Shown here in pieces: positions 9,045 through 18,339 of a DNA stretch of 64,000 nt (positions are counted from its first letter, which is position 1; every line of letters begins with the position of its first letter). The translations under genes were made by a program, and so were the position numbers. Location of the stretch: contig NZ_JACHKT010000008.1 of assembly GCF_014204325.1 (NCBI RefSeq), positions 1 to 64,000 of the forward strand, written 5' to 3'. Origin of the DNA: Arcicella rosea. GTDB lineage: Bacteria > Bacteroidota > Bacteroidia > Cytophagales > Spirosomataceae. The notes under the pieces are model-generated. The model saw only the letters and a list, made by a program, of their open reading frames with translations. It was not told the DNA's origin and did no database searches.

Positions 9045-10196
9045 ATGATGCAAAATTCTCATCAACCAGTTTACTTTCCTAATTTGAATGGCGTTCGTTT
9101 TATTGCCGCATTTTCAGTACTAATTCACCATACCGAACAAATAAAATATATGATGGGCTTAGAACATTTCTATGGTTTTTACATCATTAAAAATATGGGA
9201 AAATTGGGTGTAGGCTTATTTTTTGTACTGAGTGGTTTTTTGATTACCTATTTGTTATTAAGTGAAAAAAGTAGAAGAGGGGATATTTCAACCAAGAATT
9301 TTTACGTCAGAAGGATTCTAAGAATTTGGCCTTTGTATTATATTATTGTATTGCTTGCCTTTTTTGTTTTCCCTGAAATTCCTTTTTTCAATGGTCCATT
9401 TCGTGATGATTTCTACTACGATGCTAATTTTTATAAAAGACTTCCATTCTTTTTACTTTTCCTTCCCAATATAGGTTTTGTCTTTTTCAGAGCACCATAT
9501 TTATGTGCCCAAACTTGGTCTATAGGTATTGAGGAGCAATTTTATGCTATTTGGCCTTGGATTATCAAGCGAAAAAACCCCTTTAAATCATTCTTAATTG
9601 TAGTGGCTGTATTTGTAACAATTGTAGGAAGCACGTCTTTTTATTTCTTAAAAATCAGCGATTTGCCAGTAGCGACTAAAGATAAAATTTATGAAAACTT
9701 AGCCTTATTTTTTAGTCAATTCAGGATTCTAACAATGGTAATTGGCGGAATTGGTGCGTATTTAGTTTTTAGTAAACAAGAAAGGATTTTATCATTTCTT
9801 TTCAAGAAAAGTACTCAGGTTATCGTTTACACGATTACTGTTTTAATAATTGGCTCTAATGTGTATGTTCCGGGTTTCAACCTTGAATTTCATGGTATTT
9901 TCTTTTGCTACTTCATTATCAATGTAGCGGCAAATCCAAATACAATTTTAAACCTTGAAAAACCGATTATTCATTACTTAGGAAAGATTTCATACGGAAT
10001 TTATATATATCACTCAGCTGTAATAGTTTTTTGTATTAATGCAATACATTACTTTATTGGCGATACAATAAGTCTTCCTGTTTTTAACGTCCTTCTATAC
10101 ACGTTGGTGATTGCTTTAACAATATTGGTTTGTGAATTATCATTCCGCTTCATAGAATCTCCTCTTTTACGATTGAAAGATAAATTCAATAGATAA
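9045..10196 (+). CDS. Acyltransferase 3 (OafA/YrhL-like) membrane protein
   Basis: This 383-residue protein has about ten membrane helices. It opens with FPNLNGVRFIAAFSVLIHH, the hallmark of acyltransferase 3 proteins (RxxA followed by the catalytic-type His), then GKLGVGLFFVLSGFLITYL, NFYVRRILRIWPLYY and QTWSIGIEEQFYAIWP. Members O-acylate sugars of lipopolysaccharide, exopolysaccharide or peptidoglycan. A 55-bp spacer separates it from the GT39-like gene, and both probably act on the same envelope glycan. It starts with two consecutive ATG codons, and either could be used. Confidence 0.85.
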   Translation: MMQNSHQPVYFPNLNGVRFIAAFSVLIHHTEQIKYMMGLEHFYGFYIIKNMGKLGVGLFFVLSGFLITYLLLSEKSRRGDISTKNFYVRRILRIWPLYYIIVLLAFFVFPEIPFFNGPFRDDFYYDANFYKRLPFFLLFLPNIGFVFFRAPYLCAQTWSIGIEEQFYAIWPWIIKRKNPFKSFLIVVAVFVTIVGSTSFYFLKISDLPVATKDKIYENLALFFSQFRILTMVIGGIGAYLVFSKQERILSFLFKKSTQVIVYTITVLIIGSNVYVPGFNLEFHGIFFCYFIINVAANPNTILNLEKPIIHYLGKISYGIYIYHSAVIVFCINAIHYFIGDTISLPVFNVLLYTLVIALTILVCELSFRFIESPLLRLKDKFNR

Positions 10197-10199
10197 ACA

Positions 10200-10241
10200 A
10201 TTAGTAATCAGAATATTGAATTCAATATTCTGATTACTAAT
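10200..10241. repeat. Perfect loopless 42-bp palindrome between convergent genes
   Basis: Bases 10200-10241 are a perfect inverted repeat with no spacer, centred on GAATTC. One arm reads TTAGTAATCAGAATATTGAA. It sits three bases after the acyltransferase stop and faces the convergent XRE gene. RNA copied from either strand would form a long hairpin, so it can act as a bidirectional terminator, although neither side has a clear U tract. Confidence 0.7.
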
Positions 10242-10264
10242 ATTAGAAGGATATTACTTTACAT

Positions 10265-10627
10265 TTAATCCTTCGGCGTATTAAGTGTAAGCAATTTGCT
10301 CTGTAGTTCTATAATTTGTTTTTGCATTGCTATTACGTCACCAGCTTTCAAGGCAACATATCCAGCTTCAGATTCATGAACTACCGACATTGAAGGTAAG
10401 TCTGTTTCTCCTGTCAGATAAGCAACTTTAACACTCAAAGTCTCAGCCATTCTTCTTAATTGAGAATACTTCGCATCATTTCTATTTAAGATAGCATGTA
10501 AAGTAGCCTCTGTAATTTTTGATTGAGTTGCCAATTGTAGTAATGTCATTCCTCTTTCTACAATAAGTACTCTTACTCTGTCTTCAATTCTTTTCATTTC
10601 TCTGGGGTTAAATAATCTAATGCTCAA
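10265..10627 (-). CDS. XRE-family helix-turn-helix regulator
   Basis: This 120-residue protein has an XRE/Cro-type helix-turn-helix at about 14-72: RVRVLIVERGMTLLQLA, then ITEATLHAILNR and LRRMAETLSVKVAYLTGE. A short C-terminal helix (about 90-115, MQKQIIELQSKLLTL) looks like a coiled coil for self-association. It would bind DNA as a dimer. No toxin, phage gene or other obvious target is adjacent. The gene is isolated, facing the acyltransferase gene across the 42-bp palindrome, with a 410-bp upstream region. Confidence 0.75.
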   Translation of the reverse strand: MSIRLFNPREMKRIEDRVRVLIVERGMTLLQLATQSKITEATLHAILNRNDAKYSQLRRMAETLSVKVAYLTGETDLPSMSVVHESEAGYVALKAGDVIAMQKQIIELQSKLLTLNTPKD

Positions 10628-10788
10628 AAAGTATTAGTATTTATCTTTTAGTTGACTTATTTTAGGATATTTTAATTGTGTTAAATTCCAAGTTATACTC
10701 TTATAGTTTTAGTTTTTCGCATTTCAATAATAAAACTATATGTGTATTCAATTACTAACAAATTATGACTAACTAAATTTGTAGGGTA

Positions 10789-10822
10789 CAAATATAAATG
10801 CTTTGAAAATATTTGCTACAAA
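10789..10822 (-). promoter_or_regulatory. Candidate promoter of the XRE gene
   Basis: On the minus strand TTTG (10822-10819), a 22-base gap and TATATTTG (10796-10789) match the Bacteroidota promoter form. Transcription would start near 10783 and leave a leader of about 155 nt before the XRE start codon. The remaining bases between 10628 and 11039 are AT-rich, and I see no gene or RNA structure there. Confidence 0.4.
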
Positions 10823-11039
10823 ATGCCTTAAAAAAAATATCTGAATTACTTAAAAGCAGGATATAAGCTTGCAAAGGCTCTTTTTCAAATAATTGTAGGT
10901 AGGTATTTATAATAATAAGGATTAAATAGAGACAAAACAGTTGTTTTTATTACATTATCTAAAACGCTTATCTAAAGAATTTGTTTGTCAAATTATATAA
11001 TTCTTTAAATAAACGTTCTATCTAATAAAAAATATTTCG

Positions 11040-12230
11040 TTAACTGTTTGTCTGTTTTTTATCGTGAAAGAAAATGACAAATAATACTAGCACTACGGCT
11101 GCAATACCTGCTGGAACCATCCAAACAGAAGTCCAGTCATGTACTTCACCATTTGTATAATTTGACAATACTTTTCCAGAAAGAATAGAGCCAATTCCCA
11201 TTCCAATACCATAAGTTGCCAAAGTAATTAAACCTTGTGCCGAATTCTTAATCTTCTCTCCTGCTTTATTATCAGTATAAATCTGACCAGTTACAAAGAA
11301 AAAGTCATAACAAACACCGTGAAGTACAATGGCTAAATATAACATCCATTCTGACGAAATTCCATCACCATAACCAAAACATACAAATCTAATAATCCAA
11401 GCTATTAAACCAACAATCAGCATTTTCTTAATTCCAAATTTCTGCAAAGCAAAAGGAATTAAAAGCATAAACAACACTTCCGAAACTTGCCCTAATGACA
11501 TCTTATTTTCAACATTTGTCATGTGCGATTCCGTCAATGACAAATTTGCATGTGCATAATAAAAAGCCAAAGGAATACAAACCAACACAGAAGAAACAAA
11601 GAAAATTGAGAATGAACGGTCTTTGAAAAGCACAAAAGAATCAGTTCCTAAAATCTGTGAAACAGAAGCTGTACCCGTAGCTTTTGGTGGTGTATTTGGC
11701 AAAGTAAAAGCATAAATTCCCCAAGCCACAGAAGTAAACATGGCTATTTGGAAGATTGTTACTTTATCGCCAATCTCATAATAGCCAACAATATTAGTTA
11801 CCACAATCCAAGCAACCGTTCCTAATACTCTAATTGGAGGGAACTCCTTACCTGGGGCTCTCATTTGATTCATGGCTATTGAACTAGACAAAGCCAAATT
11901 CGGAGCGAAAGTCAAAGTGTAAGCCAAAATATACCAAAAGAAAGTATCAGGGTCTTTTGTTTGAATCAGAAAATATAAAATTACAGCACCTAATAAATTT
12001 AAAACACCCATTACTTTCTGAGCTGAAAAGTAGCGGTCTGCGATTAACCCTACAAAAAAAGGTGCAAAAATAGAGGCAATTGAAAAAGTAGCATAGGCAC
12101 TTCCTATTTGGTCGCCATTTGCGTGTAAAGTAGTAAAAAGATATTTACCCATTTGACCGTACCAAGCTCCCCATGTGCTAAACATTAGGAACATCATGAA
12201 CATCAGCTGAATTCTAGTAGTAATACGCAT
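11040..12230 (-). CDS. Nucleoside:H+ symporter, NupG/XapB-like MFS permease
   Basis: This 396-residue protein has twelve membrane helices. It closely tracks E. coli NupG along its length: an N-terminal STWGAWYGQMGKYLF, IASIFAPFFVGLIADRYFSA, EFPPIRVLGTVAWI, LGTDSFVLFKDRSFSIFF, ALQKFGIKKMLIVGLIAWI and HGVCYDFFFVTGQIY. Members import nucleosides with protons across the inner membrane. No nucleoside catabolic gene is next to it, so the substrate is inferred from family only. No operon partner is seen. Confidence 0.85.
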   Translation of the reverse strand: MRITTRIQLMFMMFLMFSTWGAWYGQMGKYLFTTLHANGDQIGSAYATFSIASIFAPFFVGLIADRYFSAQKVMGVLNLLGAVILYFLIQTKDPDTFFWYILAYTLTFAPNLALSSSIAMNQMRAPGKEFPPIRVLGTVAWIVVTNIVGYYEIGDKVTIFQIAMFTSVAWGIYAFTLPNTPPKATGTASVSQILGTDSFVLFKDRSFSIFFVSSVLVCIPLAFYYAHANLSLTESHMTNVENKMSLGQVSEVLFMLLIPFALQKFGIKKMLIVGLIAWIIRFVCFGYGDGISSEWMLYLAIVLHGVCYDFFFVTGQIYTDNKAGEKIKNSAQGLITLATYGIGMGIGSILSGKVLSNYTNGEVHDWTSVWMVPAGIAAVVLVLFVIFFHDKKQTNS

Positions 12231-12407
12231 AATTTATAATATTGAGTAAAAGTAAGAATTGATAGTTTTTAATATTCAGAAACGCTTAATTTAGCATTTA
12301 TCTCAATAAATTCTATCATGGTTAATGGCAAAAAACACATTTGTCCCATTAAATATTTAAAATACAAGCTTTTATAAACTCAAAGTTTTTTTGGGTATTT
12401 TAAAAAA

Positions 12408-12593
12408 AGTAAAATATCAAAAAATATTTTACTTTTACATACTTTTTTGAATTACCACTAAATCGTTCATTCGATACAATCATCAACCAAACTATTGGTT
12501 AACTTAAAAGCTCAGTATTATTCTGGGTTTAAGTCTGTAGCAGAAAAAATTAAGTTGAAGGATACTCTGCCGAAGCATTGTATCCTTTTTTTT
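12408..12593 (+). ncRNA. Candidate small RNA with three hairpins
   Basis: The gene-free stretch 12231-12591 holds three structured blocks on the plus strand: a 10-bp stem at 12408-12433 (AGTAAAATAT/ATATTTTACT), an 11-bp stem with a two-base bulge at 12503-12533 (CTTAAA..CTCAG / CUGGG..UUUAAG), and a terminator at 12558-12593. No plus-strand gene lies upstream within 2 kb, so the plus-strand terminator suggests an unannotated transcript. A near -7 box (TACTTTTTTG, two bases too long) lies at 12440-12449; if used, the RNA would be ~140 nt and the first stem would be promoter DNA. No known RNA family was recognised. Confidence 0.35.
12558..12593 (+). terminator. Intrinsic terminator, strongest on the plus strand
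   Basis: The stem AAGGATAC/GTATCCTT encloses TGC-CGAA-GCA and runs straight into eight T residues on the plus strand. In the minus direction the same hairpin lies just beyond the hybrid-kinase stop, but the U tract there is interrupted, so it may serve both strands. Confidence 0.7.
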
Positions 12594-15500
12594 ATAGCTT
12601 TTTGTAGGCAATTTTAAAGGATTCAAATTCTTCCTGTAAAATCAGTACTTCTTTTTCAAAGAAAGTAAAATCGCAATGTTTAGCTTTCTCTTCAATAATT
12701 CTAGTGATTTCGTGTAATCGTGCCGCTCCTAAAGTACCTGAATTTCCTTTCAGCGTATGTAATTCACTTTGTACTTGTTTGCAATTACTTGCATGAAAAC
12801 CTTCAATAGCCAATTGAATTTGCTCGGTGGCTTCTTCTTCAAATCCTTCAAGAATTGAACTGACAAAAGTCATATCACCGCCAACACTATTCGCCAATTG
12901 CTTGATAATTTCTTGGTCAAGTACAGGAAAAGCATCCAAAGAAATGGCGGTTTGAGTATTTTCCTTTGGCTTTTCAATAAGCGTAGAAGTACTTTCTGGT
13001 TTAGAAAGCTCTGATTTTGTTACAGTTTTAACAGCATGTTTTTTATGTGAATTTCCTCTTTCAATCCATTCTCGTACTTTTCTAACCAAAATTTCAGCTC
13101 TGATTGGTTTCGGAACATAATCGTTCATACCATTTGCCATAAAACGGTCACGGTCTTCACGCATGGCATAGGCCGTCATAGCAATGATTGGCGGAAGATT
13201 ATCCGATAAAGCTCTTAAATGATGCGTCGTTTCTACGCCATCCATTTCAGGCATTTGAATATCCATGAAGATCACATCAAATGGTTTTTCAAGCAAAGAA
13301 GTTTCAACCAAAGCAATTGCTTTTTTGCCAGAATCGGCTGTAATTACTTCACAACCTGATTTTCTCATGATTTCACTGGCTACTTTTCGGTTAGTCGCAT
13401 TATCATCAACCAATAAAATATATGGCGTAATATCACTAAAATGACCAAGTACTTGGAACGCTACTTCGTCTTTTTTAGCCATCATTGGGCTAATATCGGT
13501 TTGTTTGATTTCGATGATAAACCAAAAAGTAGAACCTTTGCCCCAATCAGAATGCACACCAATTTCACCTTTCATCAAACGACAAAGCTCTTTAGAAATC
13601 GCTAAACCTAAACCTGTTCCTCCGAATGATTTCTTCGTTGAATTATCAACTTGTTGAAAAGCATTGAAGAGCATTTTCAAATTTTCTTCGGTGATGCCAA
13701 TGCCTGAATCTTTAATTTCTACTTTAATTCTATTGAATTTCCCTCTTTTTTCTACCAAATTCACTTTGATTTCTACTGTTCCATTTTCAGTAAATTTCAA
13801 AGCATTTGAGGTAAGATTTGACAAAATTTGTAACAAACGAGTTTCATCTGCAATCACAAATTCGGGTAAATTTTCGCCAAATTCACAAATAATTCTATTG
13901 CCTTTATTGGCTGCAATTTGTGAGAAAAGTGCTTGTAACCTATCAAAAACATCTTTGAAAACGATTGGAGCTTCATGCAAAGCCATTTTCCCTGCTTCGA
14001 TTTTTGCTAAATCTAAAATGTCGTTCAGAATATGTAAAAGCGTTTCTGAAGATTTTTTAATGGTTTGAACATAATCTTTTTGTTCAATATCTAAAACGGT
14101 ATCGTTCAATAAATCAATCATACCGATTACTCCGTTCATCGGTGTTCTGATTTCGTGACTCATATTCGCCAAAAATCTTTCTTTTACTTTCAACGAACGT
14201 TCTGCTTCATCTTTTGCTTTTACAATATCTTGCTGATATTTCTTCAAATCAGTAATATCACGCCCAATACCAGATACTTCTTCAATCATTCCATTGTTCA
14301 GAAATATCGGATTGAGATAGATTTCAATCCAATTAGGATTACCATCGTCCGAATCTAATTTTACTTCAAAATGCTGTTGCTCACCTCTAAAAGCAGCTTT
14401 ATATTTTTCTTCAAGTACTCTCCTGTCAGCTGATGAAACCATTCTAAAACCTACTTTTTCAGTACTTAACATCAATTGTGGTTTTACGGCTAGTTGTCTT
14501 TCAATTAATTGAGAATACTCTTTATTGAAAGAAGTCAACAACATTTTTCGGTTTACCGACCACATTAAGTGCGAACTCCCTTCGATAATGGCATTTAAAC
14601 GAGCGGTTTCACGAGCTAAAATATCTTCGGCTTGTTTTCTGGCAATAGCCAAAGCTACTTGTCCAGAGATAAAGTCCAATAATTCTAAATCTCGTTGCTC
14701 ATACTTATTTTGGCGTTCATACGATTTCAAACCGATGATTCCTGTTACTTTATTGCCAATCCGCAAAGGCACGCAAATCATTACTTTTGGTACTACGCCA
14801 TAGAGATAAATCGTTTTGTCTTCCGCCAATTTAAAAATGTCTTCATCTCGCAAAATCAATGGTCTGTTGGCTGCAATGGCGTATTCTGTCAGTCCATTTC
14901 CCAATTTTCTTTTGGTAAAATGCACCCGATTATCAAAATACTCATCTACATAATATGGGAAGTACAGGAAAGATTTTGCTGAGTCGTACTGAGCAATAAA
15001 GAAGTTTTTCACATCAATTACCTCGCCCAATTCTTTATGAATGTTTACGAATAAATCATCTAAATTGGTAGAACGAATCGTTGCCTGAGCAATACTTGAA
15101 TATAATTTAGAAGCACGCTCAGCTCTTACTTTTGCAGTTGAGTTATGAAAAATACAACGAAAAGCTGTTGGGACATCTTTTTCAAATCGACAGTTAACAG
15201 AGCCTGCCAAGTAAAGTCGGCGACCGTCTTTTCTTCTAAAAACGACCTCGAAGTCGGGCATATTTGCTCCGCTTTTTACTTTCTCAAATTTTTGAAGAGC
15301 ATCATTGGCAAAATCTGGATGCAGAATATCTTTCAAACGCAAAGAAGCTAATTCGTTCGATTCATACCCCATGGTTTCTAACCATGATTTATTGACGTAC
15401 AAAAACCTTCCAGAAATACTTGTGATTTGAATTAAGTCGGTTGTATTGGTAATTAAATCTTGCAATTGTGCATTTGAACGAGCCAATGCTTCTGCTACTT

Positions 15501-15972
15501 TTCTTCGTTCAGTAACGTCTTCACCAATGATGGTTAAATATCTAATATCTTCTCCAGCGTCGTTGAAAATGGTAGAATTTAATTCAACATATTTTAATTG
15601 ACCAGATTTGGCAAGCATTGTTCTTTCCTTTTGGTCGAACAAGCCTCCTTTTTCCATAGCGTCTTGAAAAGAAGTAATTCTTTGTACTTTTTCTTCACTC
15701 GGCACTAAAACGTCAAAAAAGTTTTTCCCAATCAATTCATCTAATTGGTAGCCCAACATCCTGATTGAAAAAGGGTTACAATACACAATCGTCCCATTAT
15801 CCTCCAACACCATTCCCACCAAATTAAGATTCTCTACTGCTTTTTCAAGTTCAGATGCCATTGAAGGTCGCATTTCGCCTGCTCTTTCATTGACTTCTAA
15901 TACTCTTAATTCTTTTTTGAGGTGACGAATTTCTATGATTAATTCTTCTTTAGTTTTATGAGACCAACGCAT
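12592..15972 (-). CDS. Hybrid sensor kinase: PAS-PAS-GAF-PAS-HisKA-HATPase-REC-Hpt
   Basis: This 1126-residue protein has no membrane segment, so it is probably a cytoplasmic sensor. In order: a short coiled coil; two PAS domains (about 45-165 and 170-285); GAF (about 290-450); a third PAS (about 455-580); HisKA with FLANMSHEIRTPMNG; an ATPase with LTSNALKFTENG, DSGIGI and GGTGLGLAISKELC; a receiver with VDDNATNR and FMDIQMPEMDG; and a C-terminal Hpt with LHTLKGNSGTLGA. All four phosphorelay sites are therefore intact in one chain, which needs only an external receiver as output. The ligand is unknown. It is a lone gene, divergent from rsmA. Confidence 0.88.
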   Translation of the reverse strand: MRWSHKTKEELIIEIRHLKKELRVLEVNERAGEMRPSMASELEKAVENLNLVGMVLEDNGTIVYCNPFSIRMLGYQLDELIGKNFFDVLVPSEEKVQRITSFQDAMEKGGLFDQKERTMLAKSGQLKYVELNSTIFNDAGEDIRYLTIIGEDVTERRKVAEALARSNAQLQDLITNTTDLIQITSISGRFLYVNKSWLETMGYESNELASLRLKDILHPDFANDALQKFEKVKSGANMPDFEVVFRRKDGRRLYLAGSVNCRFEKDVPTAFRCIFHNSTAKVRAERASKLYSSIAQATIRSTNLDDLFVNIHKELGEVIDVKNFFIAQYDSAKSFLYFPYYVDEYFDNRVHFTKRKLGNGLTEYAIAANRPLILRDEDIFKLAEDKTIYLYGVVPKVMICVPLRIGNKVTGIIGLKSYERQNKYEQRDLELLDFISGQVALAIARKQAEDILARETARLNAIIEGSSHLMWSVNRKMLLTSFNKEYSQLIERQLAVKPQLMLSTEKVGFRMVSSADRRVLEEKYKAAFRGEQQHFEVKLDSDDGNPNWIEIYLNPIFLNNGMIEEVSGIGRDITDLKKYQQDIVKAKDEAERSLKVKERFLANMSHEIRTPMNGVIGMIDLLNDTVLDIEQKDYVQTIKKSSETLLHILNDILDLAKIEAGKMALHEAPIVFKDVFDRLQALFSQIAANKGNRIICEFGENLPEFVIADETRLLQILSNLTSNALKFTENGTVEIKVNLVEKRGKFNRIKVEIKDSGIGITEENLKMLFNAFQQVDNSTKKSFGGTGLGLAISKELCRLMKGEIGVHSDWGKGSTFWFIIEIKQTDISPMMAKKDEVAFQVLGHFSDITPYILLVDDNATNRKVASEIMRKSGCEVITADSGKKAIALVETSLLEKPFDVIFMDIQMPEMDGVETTHHLRALSDNLPPIIAMTAYAMREDRDRFMANGMNDYVPKPIRAEILVRKVREWIERGNSHKKHAVKTVTKSELSKPESTSTLIEKPKENTQTAISLDAFPVLDQEIIKQLANSVGGDMTFVSSILEGFEEEATEQIQLAIEGFHASNCKQVQSELHTLKGNSGTLGAARLHEITRIIEEKAKHCDFTFFEKEVLILQEEFESFKIAYKKL

Positions 15973-16117
15973 AGCTTTTAGTTCTTGGTTATTTTCCTTT
16001 TCGATTTTAACGAAATTTTATCTTAAAAGTACAAAAAACGGCGTAATTTTAAGGAATAAAAGCAATTCATTAGTCTTTTTAACATTATTTATCATCCAAA
16101 AACCAACGACAGAATCA

Positions 16118-16900
16118 TTGAAAGACGTAAGAGCTAAAAAAAGTCTAGGGCAACATTTTCTAAGAGATTTAGAGGCAGCACAGAAAATTGTAGAGTTGAT
16201 GTCGCTTCATGGCGGTTATGACCAAGTACTGGAAATTGGACCAGGAATGGGCGTACTTACTCAATATTTATTACAACATACCGAATACCAAACTTCCGTT
16301 GTTGAATTAGACAGAGAATCAGTTGAATACCTCAATATACATTATCCAACATTAAAAGGCAGAATTCATTCAGCCGATTTCTTACATTTAGATTTATCGA
16401 CTTTTTTCGGTGGAAAAAAATTCGGAATCGTTGGAAATTTCCCATATAATATTTCATCTCAGATTTTATTCAAAGTACTTGATTATAAAGATTTTGTACC
16501 AGAAATCGCAGGAATGTTCCAGAAAGAAGTAGCAGTAAGAATTGCCTCAAAACCTGGCAATAAAGATTACGGAATTTTGAGCGTATTACTGCAAGCTTTC
16601 TATGATATTGAATATTGTTTTTCATTAGGGCCAGAAGTATTTTCGCCACCACCAAAAGTGAATTCTGGTGTAATTCGCCTGAAAAGAAATAATGTATCTG
16701 ATTTAGGCGTATCAGAAAGTAAGTTTAAAGCCATTGTAAAAATGGGATTTAATCAACGCCGCAAAACACTCCGAAATGCTCTGAAAGCATTACAATTACC
16801 CGAAAACCCGTTTTTGAATAAAAGAGCCGAACAATTATCTGTAGCTGATTTTCTAGAATTAACTCGTTTGGCAGAAGCAAACAGTCCAATTATTGAATAG
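16118..16900 (+). CDS. rsmA: 16S rRNA (adenine1518/1519-N6) dimethyltransferase
   Basis: RsmA (KsgA) dimethylates two adjacent adenines in helix 45 of 16S rRNA late in 30S assembly. The 260-residue length is normal. Seen motifs: KKSLGQHFLRD at the N-terminus, the SAM site VLEIGPGMGVLTQYL, and the catalytic NFPYNISSQILF. The C-terminal region includes FSPPPKVNSGVIRL. The start is a TTG at 16118, chosen because the conserved KSLGQHFL block lies only eight residues in and no ATG fits. It heads a plus-strand run with mgtE, dtd, a membrane protein and a MazG-like gene. Confidence 0.93.
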   Translation: MKDVRAKKSLGQHFLRDLEAAQKIVELMSLHGGYDQVLEIGPGMGVLTQYLLQHTEYQTSVVELDRESVEYLNIHYPTLKGRIHSADFLHLDLSTFFGGKKFGIVGNFPYNISSQILFKVLDYKDFVPEIAGMFQKEVAVRIASKPGNKDYGILSVLLQAFYDIEYCFSLGPEVFSPPPKVNSGVIRLKRNNVSDLGVSESKFKAIVKMGFNQRRKTLRNALKALQLPENPFLNKRAEQLSVADFLELTRLAEANSPIIE

Positions 16901-16954
16901 AAGCCTATAAATTATATAGTCAAATCAAATAGCATTATTTGTGACGACAAAATC

Positions 16955-18337
16955 ATGGAACCAACTAATCAACAACCTTTTGAACTTACTCCTTTTGAAC
17001 TCACAAAGGAATATTTAGAGAAAATACAAACTGCCATCAATCAGCAAGAAAATGATTTAATCATTGCTGAAATGGAAGAGTTATATCCAGCAGATATAAC
17101 CAATATTTTGTATGAATTGGAAGGCGAAGAAGCTCATTATTTGGTAAGATTATTGGATAAAAAGCTTGGTGCTGAAATCATCACAAATCTTGACGCTGAT
17201 GACCGTAAAAAATTCCTCAAGAATTTTACGGCAATGGAAATTGCAGAGTATGTTGATGTGTTGGATTCTGATGATGCCGTTGATATTCTGAACGAACAAC
17301 CCAAAGATATTTCTGAAGACATTATTGGTTTGTTGAAAGACAGAGAACAAGCTCGTTTTGTTAACGATTTGATGCACTATGATGAAGATTCTGCGGGTGG
17401 TTTGATGCAAAAAGAGTTAATCAAAATCAACATCAAACAGTCGATTACTGAATGTATTGAGGAAATCAGAAGACAAGCCGAAGATGTTGAAAATGTATCT
17501 TCTGTTTATGTAGTCGATGATGAGAGTATTTTACTTGGCAGAGTTTCTTTGAAGAAAATAATTCTTGCTAAAAGAGGTGCAAGAGTGGCCGATATTTATG
17601 ATGAAAATATTGTTTCTGTAAAAACAACAGCCAAAGGTGAGGAAGTAGCCGATGTCATGCAGAAATACGATTTAGAAGCAGTACCAGTTGTGAATATCCA
17701 AGGACGATTATTGGGTAGAATTACGATTGATGACGTGGTCGATTTTATCACAGAATCGGCTCAAGAAGACGTACAAGCGATGACAGGTATTTCGGAAGAT
17801 GTTGAAGAAGATGACAGCGTTTGGCGTTTGGTTCGTTCACGTTTACCTTGGCTACTTGGAGGAATGGTTGGGAGTTTCTTTGCAGCAAGATTAATCCATA
17901 ATTTTGAAGATTTGCTATCAAAAATTCCAGCAGTAGCTTTTTTCATTCCTTTAATTGGCTCAACAGGTGGAAATGTTGGCGTTCAGTCATCTTCAATCAT
18001 TGTACAAAGTTTGGCTGATAAATCGGGTATTGATATATCCCTTAGCGAACGTCTCTTGAAGGTTCTAAAAGTAGCTTTTTTCAATGCTATCATTGCTGGT
18101 ATTTTTGCGTTTTTCGGTTCACTAATTGTTGATAGTGCCAATGTACAGTTATCCATAACGGTATCGCTCTCTATCTTTTCTGTGGTACTCTTAGCTTCAT
18201 TTATGGGAACATTAACGCCATTGGTATTGAACAAATTCGACATTAATCCTGCTATAGCTTCAGGGCCATTTATTACAACTACCAATGATTTATTGGGATA
18301 TGGGGTGTATTTATTGATTGTTTATTTATTGATGTAA
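16955..18337 (+). CDS. mgtE: Magnesium transporter MgtE
   Basis: MgtE is a dimeric Mg2+ channel of the inner membrane gated by cytoplasmic Mg2+. The 460-residue protein shows the three expected parts: an acidic N domain (about 20-135, with repeated helices such as ADITNILYELEGEEA), a CBS pair (about 140-265, with VYVVDDESILLGRVS and YDLEAVPVVNIQGRLLGRIT), and a transmembrane domain of five helices (about 285-460) containing FIPLIGSTGGNVGVQSSS and the closing GYGVYLLIVYLL. Mg2+-responsive gating acts within the protein itself. It is 54 bp after rsmA and 2 bp before dtd, so they are very likely cotranscribed. Confidence 0.93.
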   Translation: MEPTNQQPFELTPFELTKEYLEKIQTAINQQENDLIIAEMEELYPADITNILYELEGEEAHYLVRLLDKKLGAEIITNLDADDRKKFLKNFTAMEIAEYVDVLDSDDAVDILNEQPKDISEDIIGLLKDREQARFVNDLMHYDEDSAGGLMQKELIKINIKQSITECIEEIRRQAEDVENVSSVYVVDDESILLGRVSLKKIILAKRGARVADIYDENIVSVKTTAKGEEVADVMQKYDLEAVPVVNIQGRLLGRITIDDVVDFITESAQEDVQAMTGISEDVEEDDSVWRLVRSRLPWLLGGMVGSFFAARLIHNFEDLLSKIPAVAFFIPLIGSTGGNVGVQSSSIIVQSLADKSGIDISLSERLLKVLKVAFFNAIIAGIFAFFGSLIVDSANVQLSITVSLSIFSVVLLASFMGTLTPLVLNKFDINPAIASGPFITTTNDLLGYGVYLLIVYLLM

Positions 18338-18339
18338 TT

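Noticed and set aside
12231-12591. tRNA, tmRNA, SRP RNA or RNase P RNA in the structured spacer
   Set aside because: No cloverleaf, no CCA-type end and none of the conserved blocks of these RNAs were seen; only a generic small-RNA call is justified.
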